From assembly GCA_012845835.1 (NCBI GenBank), contig JABAKD010000024.1, positions 1,215,862-1,279,861 of the forward strand: a DNA stretch of 64,000 bases, given 5' to 3'. Below the pieces are notes generated by a model. That model ran no database searches and was not told where the DNA came from. It worked only from the letters and a program-made list of their open reading frames with translations. Positions 11,486 to 22,600 of the stretch are shown in pieces. The translations under genes were made by a program, and so were the position numbers. This DNA comes from Undaria pinnatifida. Its lineage: Eukaryota; Sar; Phaeophyceae; Laminariales; Alariaceae. Positions within the stretch are counted from its first letter, which is position 1; every line of letters begins with the position of its first letter.

Positions 11486-12930
11486 CTCTAAACCCACCTT
11501 GACCCAATAAGGTGGGAATATCATTCTTGTGTTGAGGAGTTTCCGGAGAGACGACAAGTTCCTTCTTAACCCTCTTGGCGCCCATGTGCAGATTTAAAAA
11601 AGAAAATGATGTGTGCTACGATACAGGTATTAACGTATAACACTTATTCGCCAAAGTAGTTTTCGAACGACGGGGCTCCTCAACGCTTTTACAACTGGAA
11701 ACCCCTTTTAGGGATCACAAACAAAAAACCTCGAAGTTAGTCTAGGGAGGGATTTTGGGAAGTTAGCATAGGGAGGGATTTTGGGGCGCTCTAAAGGGGT
11801 TAGTCAACTCAAAATCGTCGGAATACTACTCTTGTTGATCAATTTTCTTGTAGTTTATTGTAGTATATTTTAAACCAACAGTAGGCCATCGGTTCCGCCA
11901 TCGGGTTGAACACTCTCGGTGAACTCAAAAAAAATAAATAAAAACATACAGAGCTCATCGCGCGAGGAGTCTCACAAAAAAAAAAGGTGAAGCTTCACCG
12001 TACAATGTGCAAAGCCCTAAGTGCGGTATCTCATCATACTGCGAGCGTGCAGCATACGGTAATTGCGCAATGCTGTGCCCGTGGCCGACAACTCCTTAAA
12101 TTGAAGCACGCCAATAACATGCAAAATATCCCATGCTATTTTTAGCAGCTCGCGATGCTTCGTGTGGCTATGAATGCTGTGATGATATTATTAATCCATC
12201 ACGTTTTCCCTCAAAAGGCCTAAAATCGCCGTTTCCGGTAACAAAACAGGGCTTCTCTCAACGGTTGTTTCCCGGCCCGTGGCTCAGTGACGAGCATAAA
12301 AAAAAGCCAAATTGGGTCGGGTCAAGTTTTCGAAGTCTCACGGTGCAGATCGGGTCGGATCGGGAGTATTTTCCAACACCAAGAGGGTAGGGTAGGGTAG
12401 GGCCGGGTCGGGTCCCCCTCCGACCCGGCCCGACCCACCAAAAGTGATCCGGCCCGTCAACAGTCACGGCAAAAAGGACGTCAGTTTCATCCCTCTTGAA
12501 ACCAGAAACCGCCACTGCGGGAAAAAGGAGAGCTGAGCTTTATTCGCCGTCATGTTTCCTCTCAAGTCTCAAAATCACACCGTTGCCAGAAAGAAAAGGG
12601 GGCGTCGTTCTTATTCGTAACTTCTTCCGCTTCTGCGTCCCAAACCAGTACACTGCCGAAAAACAAAAAGGCACGTCAAACCAAGAGCAAAAACAACGCA
12701 CCGCCAGCGAACCAGTGAACCAGCAGGCCGCCGGAAGGCAGAGGTGCAAGCGGAAACACAGAAACGCGCCCGAGCACACACACGCCCACGTACAGGTACC
12801 TGGGATCAAGAGACCGAAATAACGAGAGGGAGAGACGAATGCTCAACAAACTCAACCCCGCTCCTCCCCATAAAGTACGGCGAAACAACTAAAAACAGGT
12901 TACAATAGACGAGTAGGATTACTGAGGGGA
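11486..12930. other. Repeat-rich intergenic DNA downstream of SerRS
   Basis: The part 11,680-11,810 matches the arms of the foldback element at 22,335-22,755 (ACAACTGGAAACC and CTCTAAAGGGGTTAG). The part 12,310-12,450 holds GGGTC/GGGTA/CGACCC words like those in the hAT-related elements. A minus-strand AATAAA lies at 12,539-12,544 and might be the SerRS polyadenylation signal, but it is 920 bp past the stop. No conserved coding frame was found. Confidence 0.5.
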
Positions 12931-12939
12931 GCGACCCGC

Positions 12940-13464
12940 CAGGGGTAGCGAAACCCAGCGGGAGACACACTCGAACACATGCTTCAATGAGCCCTGCCGA
13001 AGCCGCGGAAACAGGCCAGATACACCACTGAAACAAGAGGGCAGTGCTTCAGCCGGGCTCGCACTCAAGAGAAAAGGCGCTACAAAAGCAATCATCATGG
13101 CGCTCGTTCTCGAGTAGAGAAGAAGGCGATGTGACCCAGCCACCTTTAGCCTGTTTCAGGCGGGCTCGCACCCCAGAGAAAAAAAAGTCCAAAATCACGC
13201 CCATGCCCATCATTATCCCACCGAGCAGGACCCGGCATGTCCTGCCACCTCGGCAGCTTTGGCCGAGCTCCCAGAGAAAAGGCGCAACAAATCATGCCCA
13301 CGCCGGTTCGTTCTCCTACACGGAGGAGGAGCAGACGTATCCGCAGCTGCACCCCAGATACAAGGCGTAAAACACAATGTGCCCACGCCGTTCGTTCTCC
13401 ATCAAAAAAGGAGAAGGAGCCAACGTGTCCGAGCTTGACCACCAGACAATAAGCGAAAATATGT
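12940..13464 (-). repeat. Echo array of the last SerRS exon, about 5 decayed units
   Basis: Directly after the SerRS stop codon, the 3' part of exon 13 is repeated about five more times with a period of 90-105 bp. The unit at about 13,150-13,040 still reads RWLGHIAFF, against RWLGHIASF in the real exon. Others keep GAGAACGA(G/A)CGGC(A/G)TGGGC and CTTCTCT-like parts. The units carry stops and shifts, so they are not translated with the gene as read. This would be the 3' UTR. Confidence 0.8.
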
Positions 13465-13604
13465 TCACGCCCATGCCGCTCGTTCTCCCGCGGAGAAGGA
13501 AGCTATGTGCCCGAGCCACCTCGCCACCGCCGGCAGCGCCTTCGCTTCCGCGCTCCCGGACAGGAGGTCAAACATGGCGGAGTCGTCCTTTCCGGCGGTC
13601 CATC
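13465..13604 (-). CDS. SerRS exon 13 (residues 716-761), end of GST-C-like segment
   Basis: The acceptor is CACGGCAG. It encodes [16 protein letters not shown] and [14 protein letters not shown], a pattern seen in GST-C-like domains of eEF1B and some tRNA synthetases. It stops with TGA at 13,465-13,467. Confidence 0.86.
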
Positions 13605-16600
13605 CTGCCGTGCACATCGAATCACAGGAACAGTATTACAGGCGAAATAGATACTAGCCAGGTGCGATTATCGTGATATCAAAGGTACAAGCACAAATAC
13701 TCAAAAGCATGTCATGCTTCGTTGAAGCTATCGTAGTGCCTACGGCAACACATCATTAAGCGCATACACCTAAAACAAAAATGTGCATGCGTTTCAAGTC
13801 TGTTTTCTTTGGAGGGGAGGGGGGGGCAGGTGCTCCGCCCAGCTGGATTAACCAGAGAAGGGTCGTACCACAGGTAGTAGAAATAGAACCAAAGACGATG
13901 ACAGGACCAGCGACGAACAAAACGCCACCACCACCACCACCACCGCCACCGCCACCGTCAATAAAGACGACGACGACGACGAGAACGCCACTAACACCCC
14001 CGCCATACCCCTCCCCGCCATTGACACCACCACCATCCTCACCCCCACCCGATCACCAACCACCACCCACCTGCCACATACGAAAACGCCGCCAAATGCT
14101 GGGACAGGTTTTCTAAATTAGCCTTCCCATTCTCCATCACCGGGCCCTTCGCCGCAGGCGGTGGGGGGAGACCTCTGCTAACATCCCCTGCCGGAGCACC
14201 GCCTCCCTTAGCCGCAGACCCCTTCTTGCCCGCGTTGTGCACGGCAGGTGCCTTATTCGCCGCTTTTGGTTCCTTAGGCTTAGTGCTGGCCACCACCGCC
14301 CCTGGTGCTACGTAAGCTTTGCCGGTTTCCTCCTTGTACTGTGTCTTGAGGGCTATGAGAGCGTCGATGTGGGGAGTGAGGGTCGCCTTGTCCGCCTTAG
14401 ATTTCTTCAGCTCGCGGATCTCCTCCCCCTAATGGGTGTGGAGGGAGAAGACACGGACGGGACAGGGTGGGGGAGGAGGGGGGGGGGGGGGGAGGTTACC
14501 GCTGACACAGGGGGTGGGGGGGGGTACTCATTTTCAGTCATAGCCGGGGGTTTATCATCGTCATGCAAAATCGTCTCCTATAAGACCATAACCCTCTCGT
14601 CCTTACAACGCCGGGACGGAGCAGAACGAGTTTCCACCCACGTGGAAGAGGGGGGAAGGGATTGAAGTCAATTTACGGGGGAAAGGTACAGGACCGTAGC
14701 GTATTGGAACAAGGACTTCACAGTCCATTAGAGTTGATGTGGACAGTCAATACGCATGAGTTTAGTCGGAATATTTTCCCAGGTGCTATATCTAGTTGTT
14801 TGCACAATCACTACGCATGGGTACACTGAATACCTTTCCTAAATGCCAAGAAACACAAAAATATATTCAGCGTTTGCCAATCTCCAAAGCATCTGCTCCT
14901 TTCTTCTCCATCACAAGCGTGGTCTTCACAGATTCTTCAGTGGCATCTCTGCAGCCCCGATCACAGAGACAGCCTCGACACGCCTTGTTGCTTCATAGCT
15001 AAGGGTTAGAAATACCACCCAAACGTTCCTTGCGCATTTGGACACAGTGGGTCAAAATAAATCTTAAACCTTACGCTTGGAGCTAATCTTGTAGATAGCC
15101 GTGCCCATAATGACCTATACCTTGGCAACGATCTTGGCCGAAATTTCCGAGGCAGCAGGGGATTCTTCTACCGTCGCCCCTGCCCCCGAAGCCACCGCCG
15201 CCTCCTTTGCAGCCGGTGCCGCCGGAGCCTTAGCCGCGGCTGCCGGGGCGGGAGCATAAGCTTTGCCCGCCACCTCCTTATACTGCGCCTTGAGGGACAG
15301 GAGTTCGTCGATGTGGGGTTGTATGGTCGCCTTGTCCGGCTTCGACTTTTTTAGCTCGCGGATTTCGAGCCCCTGCTTGTCAAAATAGGAGAGGAAGGAG
15401 GACGTGGGGAAGCGATGGGGGGGGCAGGGGGGAAGGGGGTGGGCGGGGGCAGGGTAACCGACCGAGAATAATTTAGCAGAACGTTTTCATCCTGTTCCTA
15501 CTCTTCACAGCGGGAAACGTGGGGTAACGCGAAGTTTGATACGTAATGGGAGTCAAACGCAAGGGACTCAATTGCAATTCTGTCGTCGTTTCGAATGCAG
15601 GGGGTTCAGCTTCATTTCTGCTGGCTCTTACAATAAAAACAATGAAAAGCAACGAACCGGCTTGCCTTGGCGTCAATTTCCTTGTCCATCAAGTCCGTCT
15701 CGGACCCTCCAACCCCCCCCCCCCCCCCCCCCCTGCCCCTCCTCCAGCAACCGCCAGCGAAAGTTAACGCAACCCGCGCGCTTGATGAAACAATTTCCCT
15801 CCCGAAGCAGAACCGAGGCGCAAGACAACTGTCGCCTACAAAAAACACGAAGACAAAAACAAAACAGAAACAACAATGTTCTCGAAAAATAAATAGCTTT
15901 ACCTTGGCGTCGATCTTTGCGCCAATCAAGTCCGCCTCGGACCCTTCTCCCCCTGCCCCTCCTGCCGTCGCCTGCGAAGCTTCAGGCAACCCGCGTGGGG
16001 TAGCCCCGTCCCCGTTAGCGGCTGTCTCCGCGGCCACAGGCTTAGCGGCGGCGGGTTTCTTAGTCGAGGTAGCGTACCCGCCGCGGGTTGCTCCTTTGGC
16101 CTCTCGCTTGCCTTTGGGAAGCTCCTTGACGTAGTCGAGGAATGTGATGCCCCCCATATAGGGCACTAGCACCTGTTGAGAACGGGCGTAACGTTTGGTT
16201 TTGGGTGGGGTTTGGGGTTAGGAGCGATTTGAGGGTGGTCCGGCCTGGCCTGGATTGGCAGGGCGTGGAAACCCACACCCACACCAACACCAACATTGGC
16301 ACTAACACCGACATCAACACCATCCCCCGAACCCAAGACATAACACCAACCCACCAACCACCGCTATCATCCACGCCAACACCGATGCCAACACTCCCGC
16401 CCACACCTACACCCTCCCTTGCCCACACCGACACATACACAACACAAACACAAACACCAGAAGGACAAAGGGGGAGGGTGGAGAGGAGGAGGGAAGAGGG
16501 GGGGAAGAAGGGGGGGGGGGGGGCGGGGGGGGGAAGGGGAGCGGAGGACCCACGCCCACACCAACACCAACACCGACATCGACACCGACACCGACACCGA

Positions 16601-19600
16601 CATCACCACTTACACCACCACTCAAACCAACACCACTTATACCAATACCTCCTCTCGACCACACTAACACCAACATCGACGCCATCACAGGGGGGGAAGG
16701 AGCACGGGAGTAGAGGGAAGAGCGAGAGGGGCACGGTAGGGATAGGGGGGCGGGAAGGCCCACACGAACGACACCACCACCCAGACCGACACCACCACCC
16801 AGACCGACACCAACCCCAGCACCTCCCACCACCACCCTCAAACACCCCACCACTGGTAACACCACCGCCGCTGACACATGCTACAAATAGTACAGAACTA
16901 CTAATAGTACGGTAGGAGCGCAGCAACCATTATCTTTCTGAATCTTCTCACTACATAGACTACTCTTTATTACCAATACTATTATACTATAACAAGTAAT
17001 ACCCCTCGGAGGAAAAAAAGCGATTATGAGTAAGCTGAAAGTGCAGCCTGATATCGATAACATCTCCTAGGTGTAAAAAGCAAAATAAGCAAAACAAAAT
17101 GGCATTCTAGCGGCATTGGGCTAAGAACCACCGAAATTCAGAAGAAAAAAAGAAAAAAAAGTGCTGCCTAGGCATCCGCTACCCTGCCCAACACCAACAC
17201 CAACAATAAGGTTGCCTCTCTCCCCCGTAGCCATGAACCATCTTGCCTCGACCACCAACACCAGCGCCAACGCCCACACCCACACCCACAGCACCACCAC
17301 CACACCAACCACAAGCACCAACACCAGCATCCTCATCGACACCAACACCGACACCACTTGGATTGGCTTCCCTCCCTCCCACGTAACCATGGTGTCTCTC
17401 TCACCTCCGGCACAGCGACGCCGGTGGGGGTCTGGCAGTTCTCCATGACGCAACAGTAACACGCTCACCAACACCGCCGCCACCAACAACACCAACTACA
17501 ACATCACCGACACCAACGCCGCCAATACCACCACCAACCACACAACACCACCACCACCCGACAACGAACACCTACACCCACCCGAACAGCCTCCACCGCC
17601 ACCAACCCCAAAAACCACCGCCAACACCAAAAACCAACACCAACACCAACAATAACACCACCAACACCACCAACCCCCACACACCAACACCAACATTGGG
17701 GTAATTTCTCTTGCCTCGACCCATCCCATAGTGGGGATTGCACTTTTTGGACCCAGTAGTGTTTCTGGCCGGTCGAGATCTTCGAGCGAGGAAATACCGG
17801 TTAGTCTTGATACCCTTTATGAGTGTACTAGTTTCAGGAGGAGCGTGTGCAAGTGCTCGTCGGATTGCGCGAATGAATGCATTCCAACTCATATGTCCGG
17901 TGAGATTATGAGCTCTTTCTAATAGATCAGAAAATTCCGCTGCACCTCACCCGTGGGATTACTCCTCGAGGACAGTGGCGCCGGTGGGGCTCTAGGAATT
18001 CTCTAGGATGCAACATCAGCACGAACACCGACACCGACACCTGCAACACTGACACCCATCACCACAAACCCCCCCACACCAACGCCCACACCAGCCTTAA
18101 GGGGGCCTCTCTCACCTCGGGCACAGTTACGCCGGTGGGGGTCTGGTAGTTCTCGAGGATGCACGACATGGTGCGAGTGGTCGCGCACAGGGTGGAGTTG
18201 AGCATGTGTACATACTTCTTGTCGCCCTGCCCCATCTTCTTTTGCCCCGAGCGCACCTCCATGCCTCGGCTCTGCGGAGCAAAAGATAAAAACGCGGCGC
18301 GTTTGACACGTCGAGCGCAGAAGAATCCGCCGTACGGGATATACGGGTGGGACACACGCGGCATAAACATCATTCGCAAGATAACACACCACACGCCCGG
18401 TATGAGGGGTGCAAAAACGCGAGAAAGACCATGCATGTGACACACAGATGAGCCCAGACAAGAAGCAATCACACACCGCTGCGACCCAACCCAACGCAAC
18501 GCTACCCAACCAAACCCAACCCAGCCCCTGCACTTTTGAAGCGAACGTAATAGTCGGTGCAGTTAGAGCACGAGGCGTGCGCTCGGAACGCCTCGTACGC
18601 GGGGAACCAGGCCTCAAGGACGTACTTTTCGATCAAAAAGTTGTTGACCCCAACCCCCAACGCGAATTCCAACCCGACCAGACCCAACCCAACCCAACCC
18701 AACCCAACCCAACCCAACCCGACCAGACCCAACCCGACCCAACCCAACCCAACCCAACCCAACCCAACCCAACCCAACCCAACCCAACCCAACCCAACGC
18801 AACCCAGCCCAACCTCTGTACATTTGAAACGAACCTGGTAGTCAGTGCAGTTGGAGCACGACACGAGCTCTCGGAATTCCTCGTAGGCGGGGAACCAGGC
18901 CTCAAGGTCGTACTTCTTGATGGCCGCGTTGTTCAGCTCGCCCGAGACGATGTTGATCACCCGGTAGGAAATCCCCAGGCTCTGGTAGAACTCCTCGGCC
19001 GTCTTGCTCTACGTGTAGCGACACAGCAATCACAACAAGCAACGTGCCAGGTACTCAAACGTTAACTATTGAAACAACTACTGCATCTGAAATAAATACC
19101 ATAGTCTTCGACGTATCAACTTTTATTTTGCTGAGCTCGCCGGGAACGATGTTCATCAACCGGTAAGGTATCCCCAGGTACACCTCCCGGGCCTCCTCGC
19201 TCAAAGGGAAAAGTCACAACAACCGACCCAAGCACGTACCAGGGTACAAGGCATTCAGGTGTTTTTTTTATCAAAAAAATTACAAAATTTTCAAGACATC
19301 TCAGCTGCGAGATTGGGACTCTTCGTGGAACTCCTCTGAAGCAAGCTTCGGGGAGTACTTGATCGCGCGTGGAACAGGGTTGACATCATGAAAAACAACA
19401 AAAAGGGTATTTATTGCTGAAAAACACGACAAAGACTCACAGCATGACGTAAACTGCAATCTGCGTATATACATACGTACCGTGGGCATAGTGTATGCAT
19501 TGCATGCCGGGGGGGAAAATGCAAGACACCTGTGACCACGGCTAACCTAAGTTGTCCAGAATGTTGCTGAGGGTAAAAACTCTTACGAATTGAGCTGGAA

Positions 19601-22600
19601 AGTAAAGAGCGAAGATCGGGAAAAAAAAAAAAAAACGCGCGTGTCGAGGCAAACGCTCACCATCTCGTCCTGCATGGCCGAGCTCTTCTCCAAATCCCCC
19701 TCGCAGATGCAGAACTGCTCGACCTTCTCGAACTGGTGGACCCGGAAAATTCCCCACGTGTCCTTTCCGTGAGCCCCCGCCTCCTTACGAAAACACGTAG
19801 ACACGCCTCCATACCTGCACGAACAAACGCCGAACCAACAAAATTACAACAGTCCGCCAGCTGTAGCCTTTTCGTTACCGCGAGAAATATTCCACACAAA
19901 ACAAAAATTCCAATAATTAAAGGAACAGTCCCGTTACGTATGAAACGGCACATCTGCTCCCCCTTTTTTTTGTTGCTATTCGTGAAATTCACGTGATACC
20001 TCGTAGTTTGGCTGAGATTTATGTAATGGTTTCATATATCTTGCCGGAAAAACGCAAAGACTGTCCCGAAAAAACGTTAGTGCGAGTTCTTAAGGGGTAA
20101 CTTCTCCAACGGGTGCACCCGGAATTTCCCTACTTGCCCCTACCGTGCGCCCCCGCCTCCTTGCGGAAACAGGTAGACACGCCTCCCACCTGTCCGCAGA
20201 AACCCCGAAGGACAAAAACGATCAGTGTGTTGGATATGACCGTTTCACTACTGGCAAAAGTGTCCCGCACTACGGCTAAGGCAATTTAGTTCGTCCCTCG
20301 AAACGAGGGTGCAGTTCGAAAAGTACACCAGGAAAAAAATCCCACGTGTCCTTGCTGTCACCCCCCGCCTCCTCGTTGAAACAGGTACACACGCCTCCAA
20401 AGCTGGCCGAAAGGAACGCTAGTTCGGTAACGTCGACGGCCCCGCTGGCTGATTTGTGAGAAAAGTGGCACGCTTAACCTGATAAACAACCCACCGGCCT
20501 AGGTGTGCAGTCGAACCAACACTATCGCACAACAAACACGAAATTCCAATGGCAGTGGGCAGTTGCTGAGTTAAAGAACCCCGTCAGCCCGACAAACTTA
20601 AGCCAAAAAAACGTCACCATAAGCAGGTGTCCCCCAGTGCAGCGGTGGTGCGCTATTAATAGAGCAACATGACCGCCTTGTTGGGGAAGCCGCCGTGTTC
20701 ATTCCACGTTTCGAGTGCAGTTCCGCAGTCGCACCACGCAATTTTGACCGCCTTATTTCGGGATACCGACTTACTCAGACCGCCTTATGCCGGCCGCCCC
20801 GGTGGCGTATCAGGTCATCCTCGAGCCTGGTACAGGTCAGTTTCGTGAGTTTGAATCCCCCCGAGTGCATACTCGTATAAATTCGTGGGGACTTTTTCTT
20901 GTGCACAAATCGACTTGCGGAAAGCGCGAGAGCGTGAGCTAGCAACACTCGATGAAAAATCGACGAGCAGTTGGATTGCTGAACGCTATGCGCGATAAAA
21001 ATTGAAGGCAAGAACCCGGGGGGGGGGGAAGGGACGACACCTGTGACCACGGCTTGTCCAGAAGCTGGAAAGTAGCTGTGTGTGGAAAAAAAAGGGGGGG
21101 GGGGGGCGTACTATTAATACACCCCTATCGTAGCACGCAGTTGGATTTTTCCGTTCCAGTACCGTGGTGTACCCGATTCAAGACGTTCTATATTACATCA
21201 AGATAAACGGAATTAACGCCAATACAACTGGAAACCCATTTTGGGGTAATTTTACTTGGAATAAATATAGGAAGGGGTTTGGGGGCTCTAAAGGGGTTAG
21301 GGGCTTTCAAATCGGCTTGCCACGACGCCTTGTGTCGCCTATGCTAAAATCTACCAGGTACAGCGGGTGTCCGATTTGAGAGCTCCCCTATTACGATAAA
21401 ACGGATGGTCAGAATTCGGCTTGCCACGGGCCTTGTGACGCCAATGCCAAAAACTAGGTATTAAAAACTACCAGCCCGGTATGTAAAACGTGACGCCTGT
21501 ACGAAGACGCACATGGCACCCAATCTGGGGCAAGAGCGGAACGGAGATAAGAGCATTGACACTGGCATGTTTCACGGCGTTCTTAAATTGGATAAACTGT
21601 TGTGTACCACCTATGCCTCTGCGGTCTGCGTCCTCCACCGCAACAGTCAAGGCACGAGGGGATAAAGCCAGTTATTACGGTGGAGAGGAAGTAAGCCAAC
21701 CAACCGATTCACTAGTTGGGCGGCGAATTAAGCCAACCACACCTGGGTGGCGAATTCAGCCAACCACACCAGAGTAGCAAATCAAGTCAACCATACCGGA
21801 CTTTAGTCTTTCCCGACATAAAACACATTACGAGCTACAAACACACAAAAACATACACCAGTCTGACACAAAACACACACACTCAGCATGGACCGCAATC
21901 AAACCACGGTGATTGACACCTAGCCGACCGAAAACAACAGTCGGCGACTTATAGTCATCCAACCGACAACGCTACGAAGCACAAACTTCGTCGAGTTGGC
22001 TAACCTGAGAGGCAGCTCAGACTCCTTCAGCCACTCCCCCTTGTGGAAGGCACAAAGCGGCTGCTCCGAGGTGGCGATAAGATATTTCTCGTCCGTGCCC
22101 TCCCCGCTCACCTGTTCCACCCCCCACAAAAGACACACAACCACAACAGCAGGAGGGGGGAGAGGGCGTCAAACTCTGCTCAACTTGACACCCAGGTAAA
22201 GCAACCCTAACGGCGAGAAATGCGTTATGGACCTATGATGAAGAACGTGCCACCCTAGTGCGACGCGTTCTACGACAAAGGCACTGTGCCTCTTCTTGGC
22301 GTAACTGTTTTTTTAGTGAATGGGCCCCTTAAAGCCCTTACAACTGGAAACCCGTTCTGGGGGACGCATTATGAGTACTTAAAATGTGTATAGGGAGGGG
22401 TTTCGGGGCTCTAAAAGGGTTTAACCCAAAAAAATCGTGGTCGAAATATCAGTCTTGCTTGACAAATGTAAGCAACACGTTAATGTCCTCATCAAGAGAT
22501 TCATGGAAATACTTGCAAAAAACGGGCGATCGATGTATTGATCGGTGTTTTGCGCAGCTTGCAAAGATGAGTATCGACTCTAAATTTGTCAAAGTCACAG

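Noticed and set aside
16407-16877. Val/Gly-rich frames opposite the CACCAA tracts
   Set aside because: They are microsatellite translations inside SerRS intron 9.
18660-18817. AACCC repeat as an interstitial telomere
   Set aside because: The unit is a pentamer and differs from common eukaryotic telomere units. It sits in an intron and is duplicated with the exon.
19661-20405. Exon echoes as retrocopied SerRS pseudogenes or assembly duplicates
   Set aside because: Each copies only part of one exon with its splice site and intron, in place and diverged to different degrees. That does not fit retrocopies or a simple assembly error.
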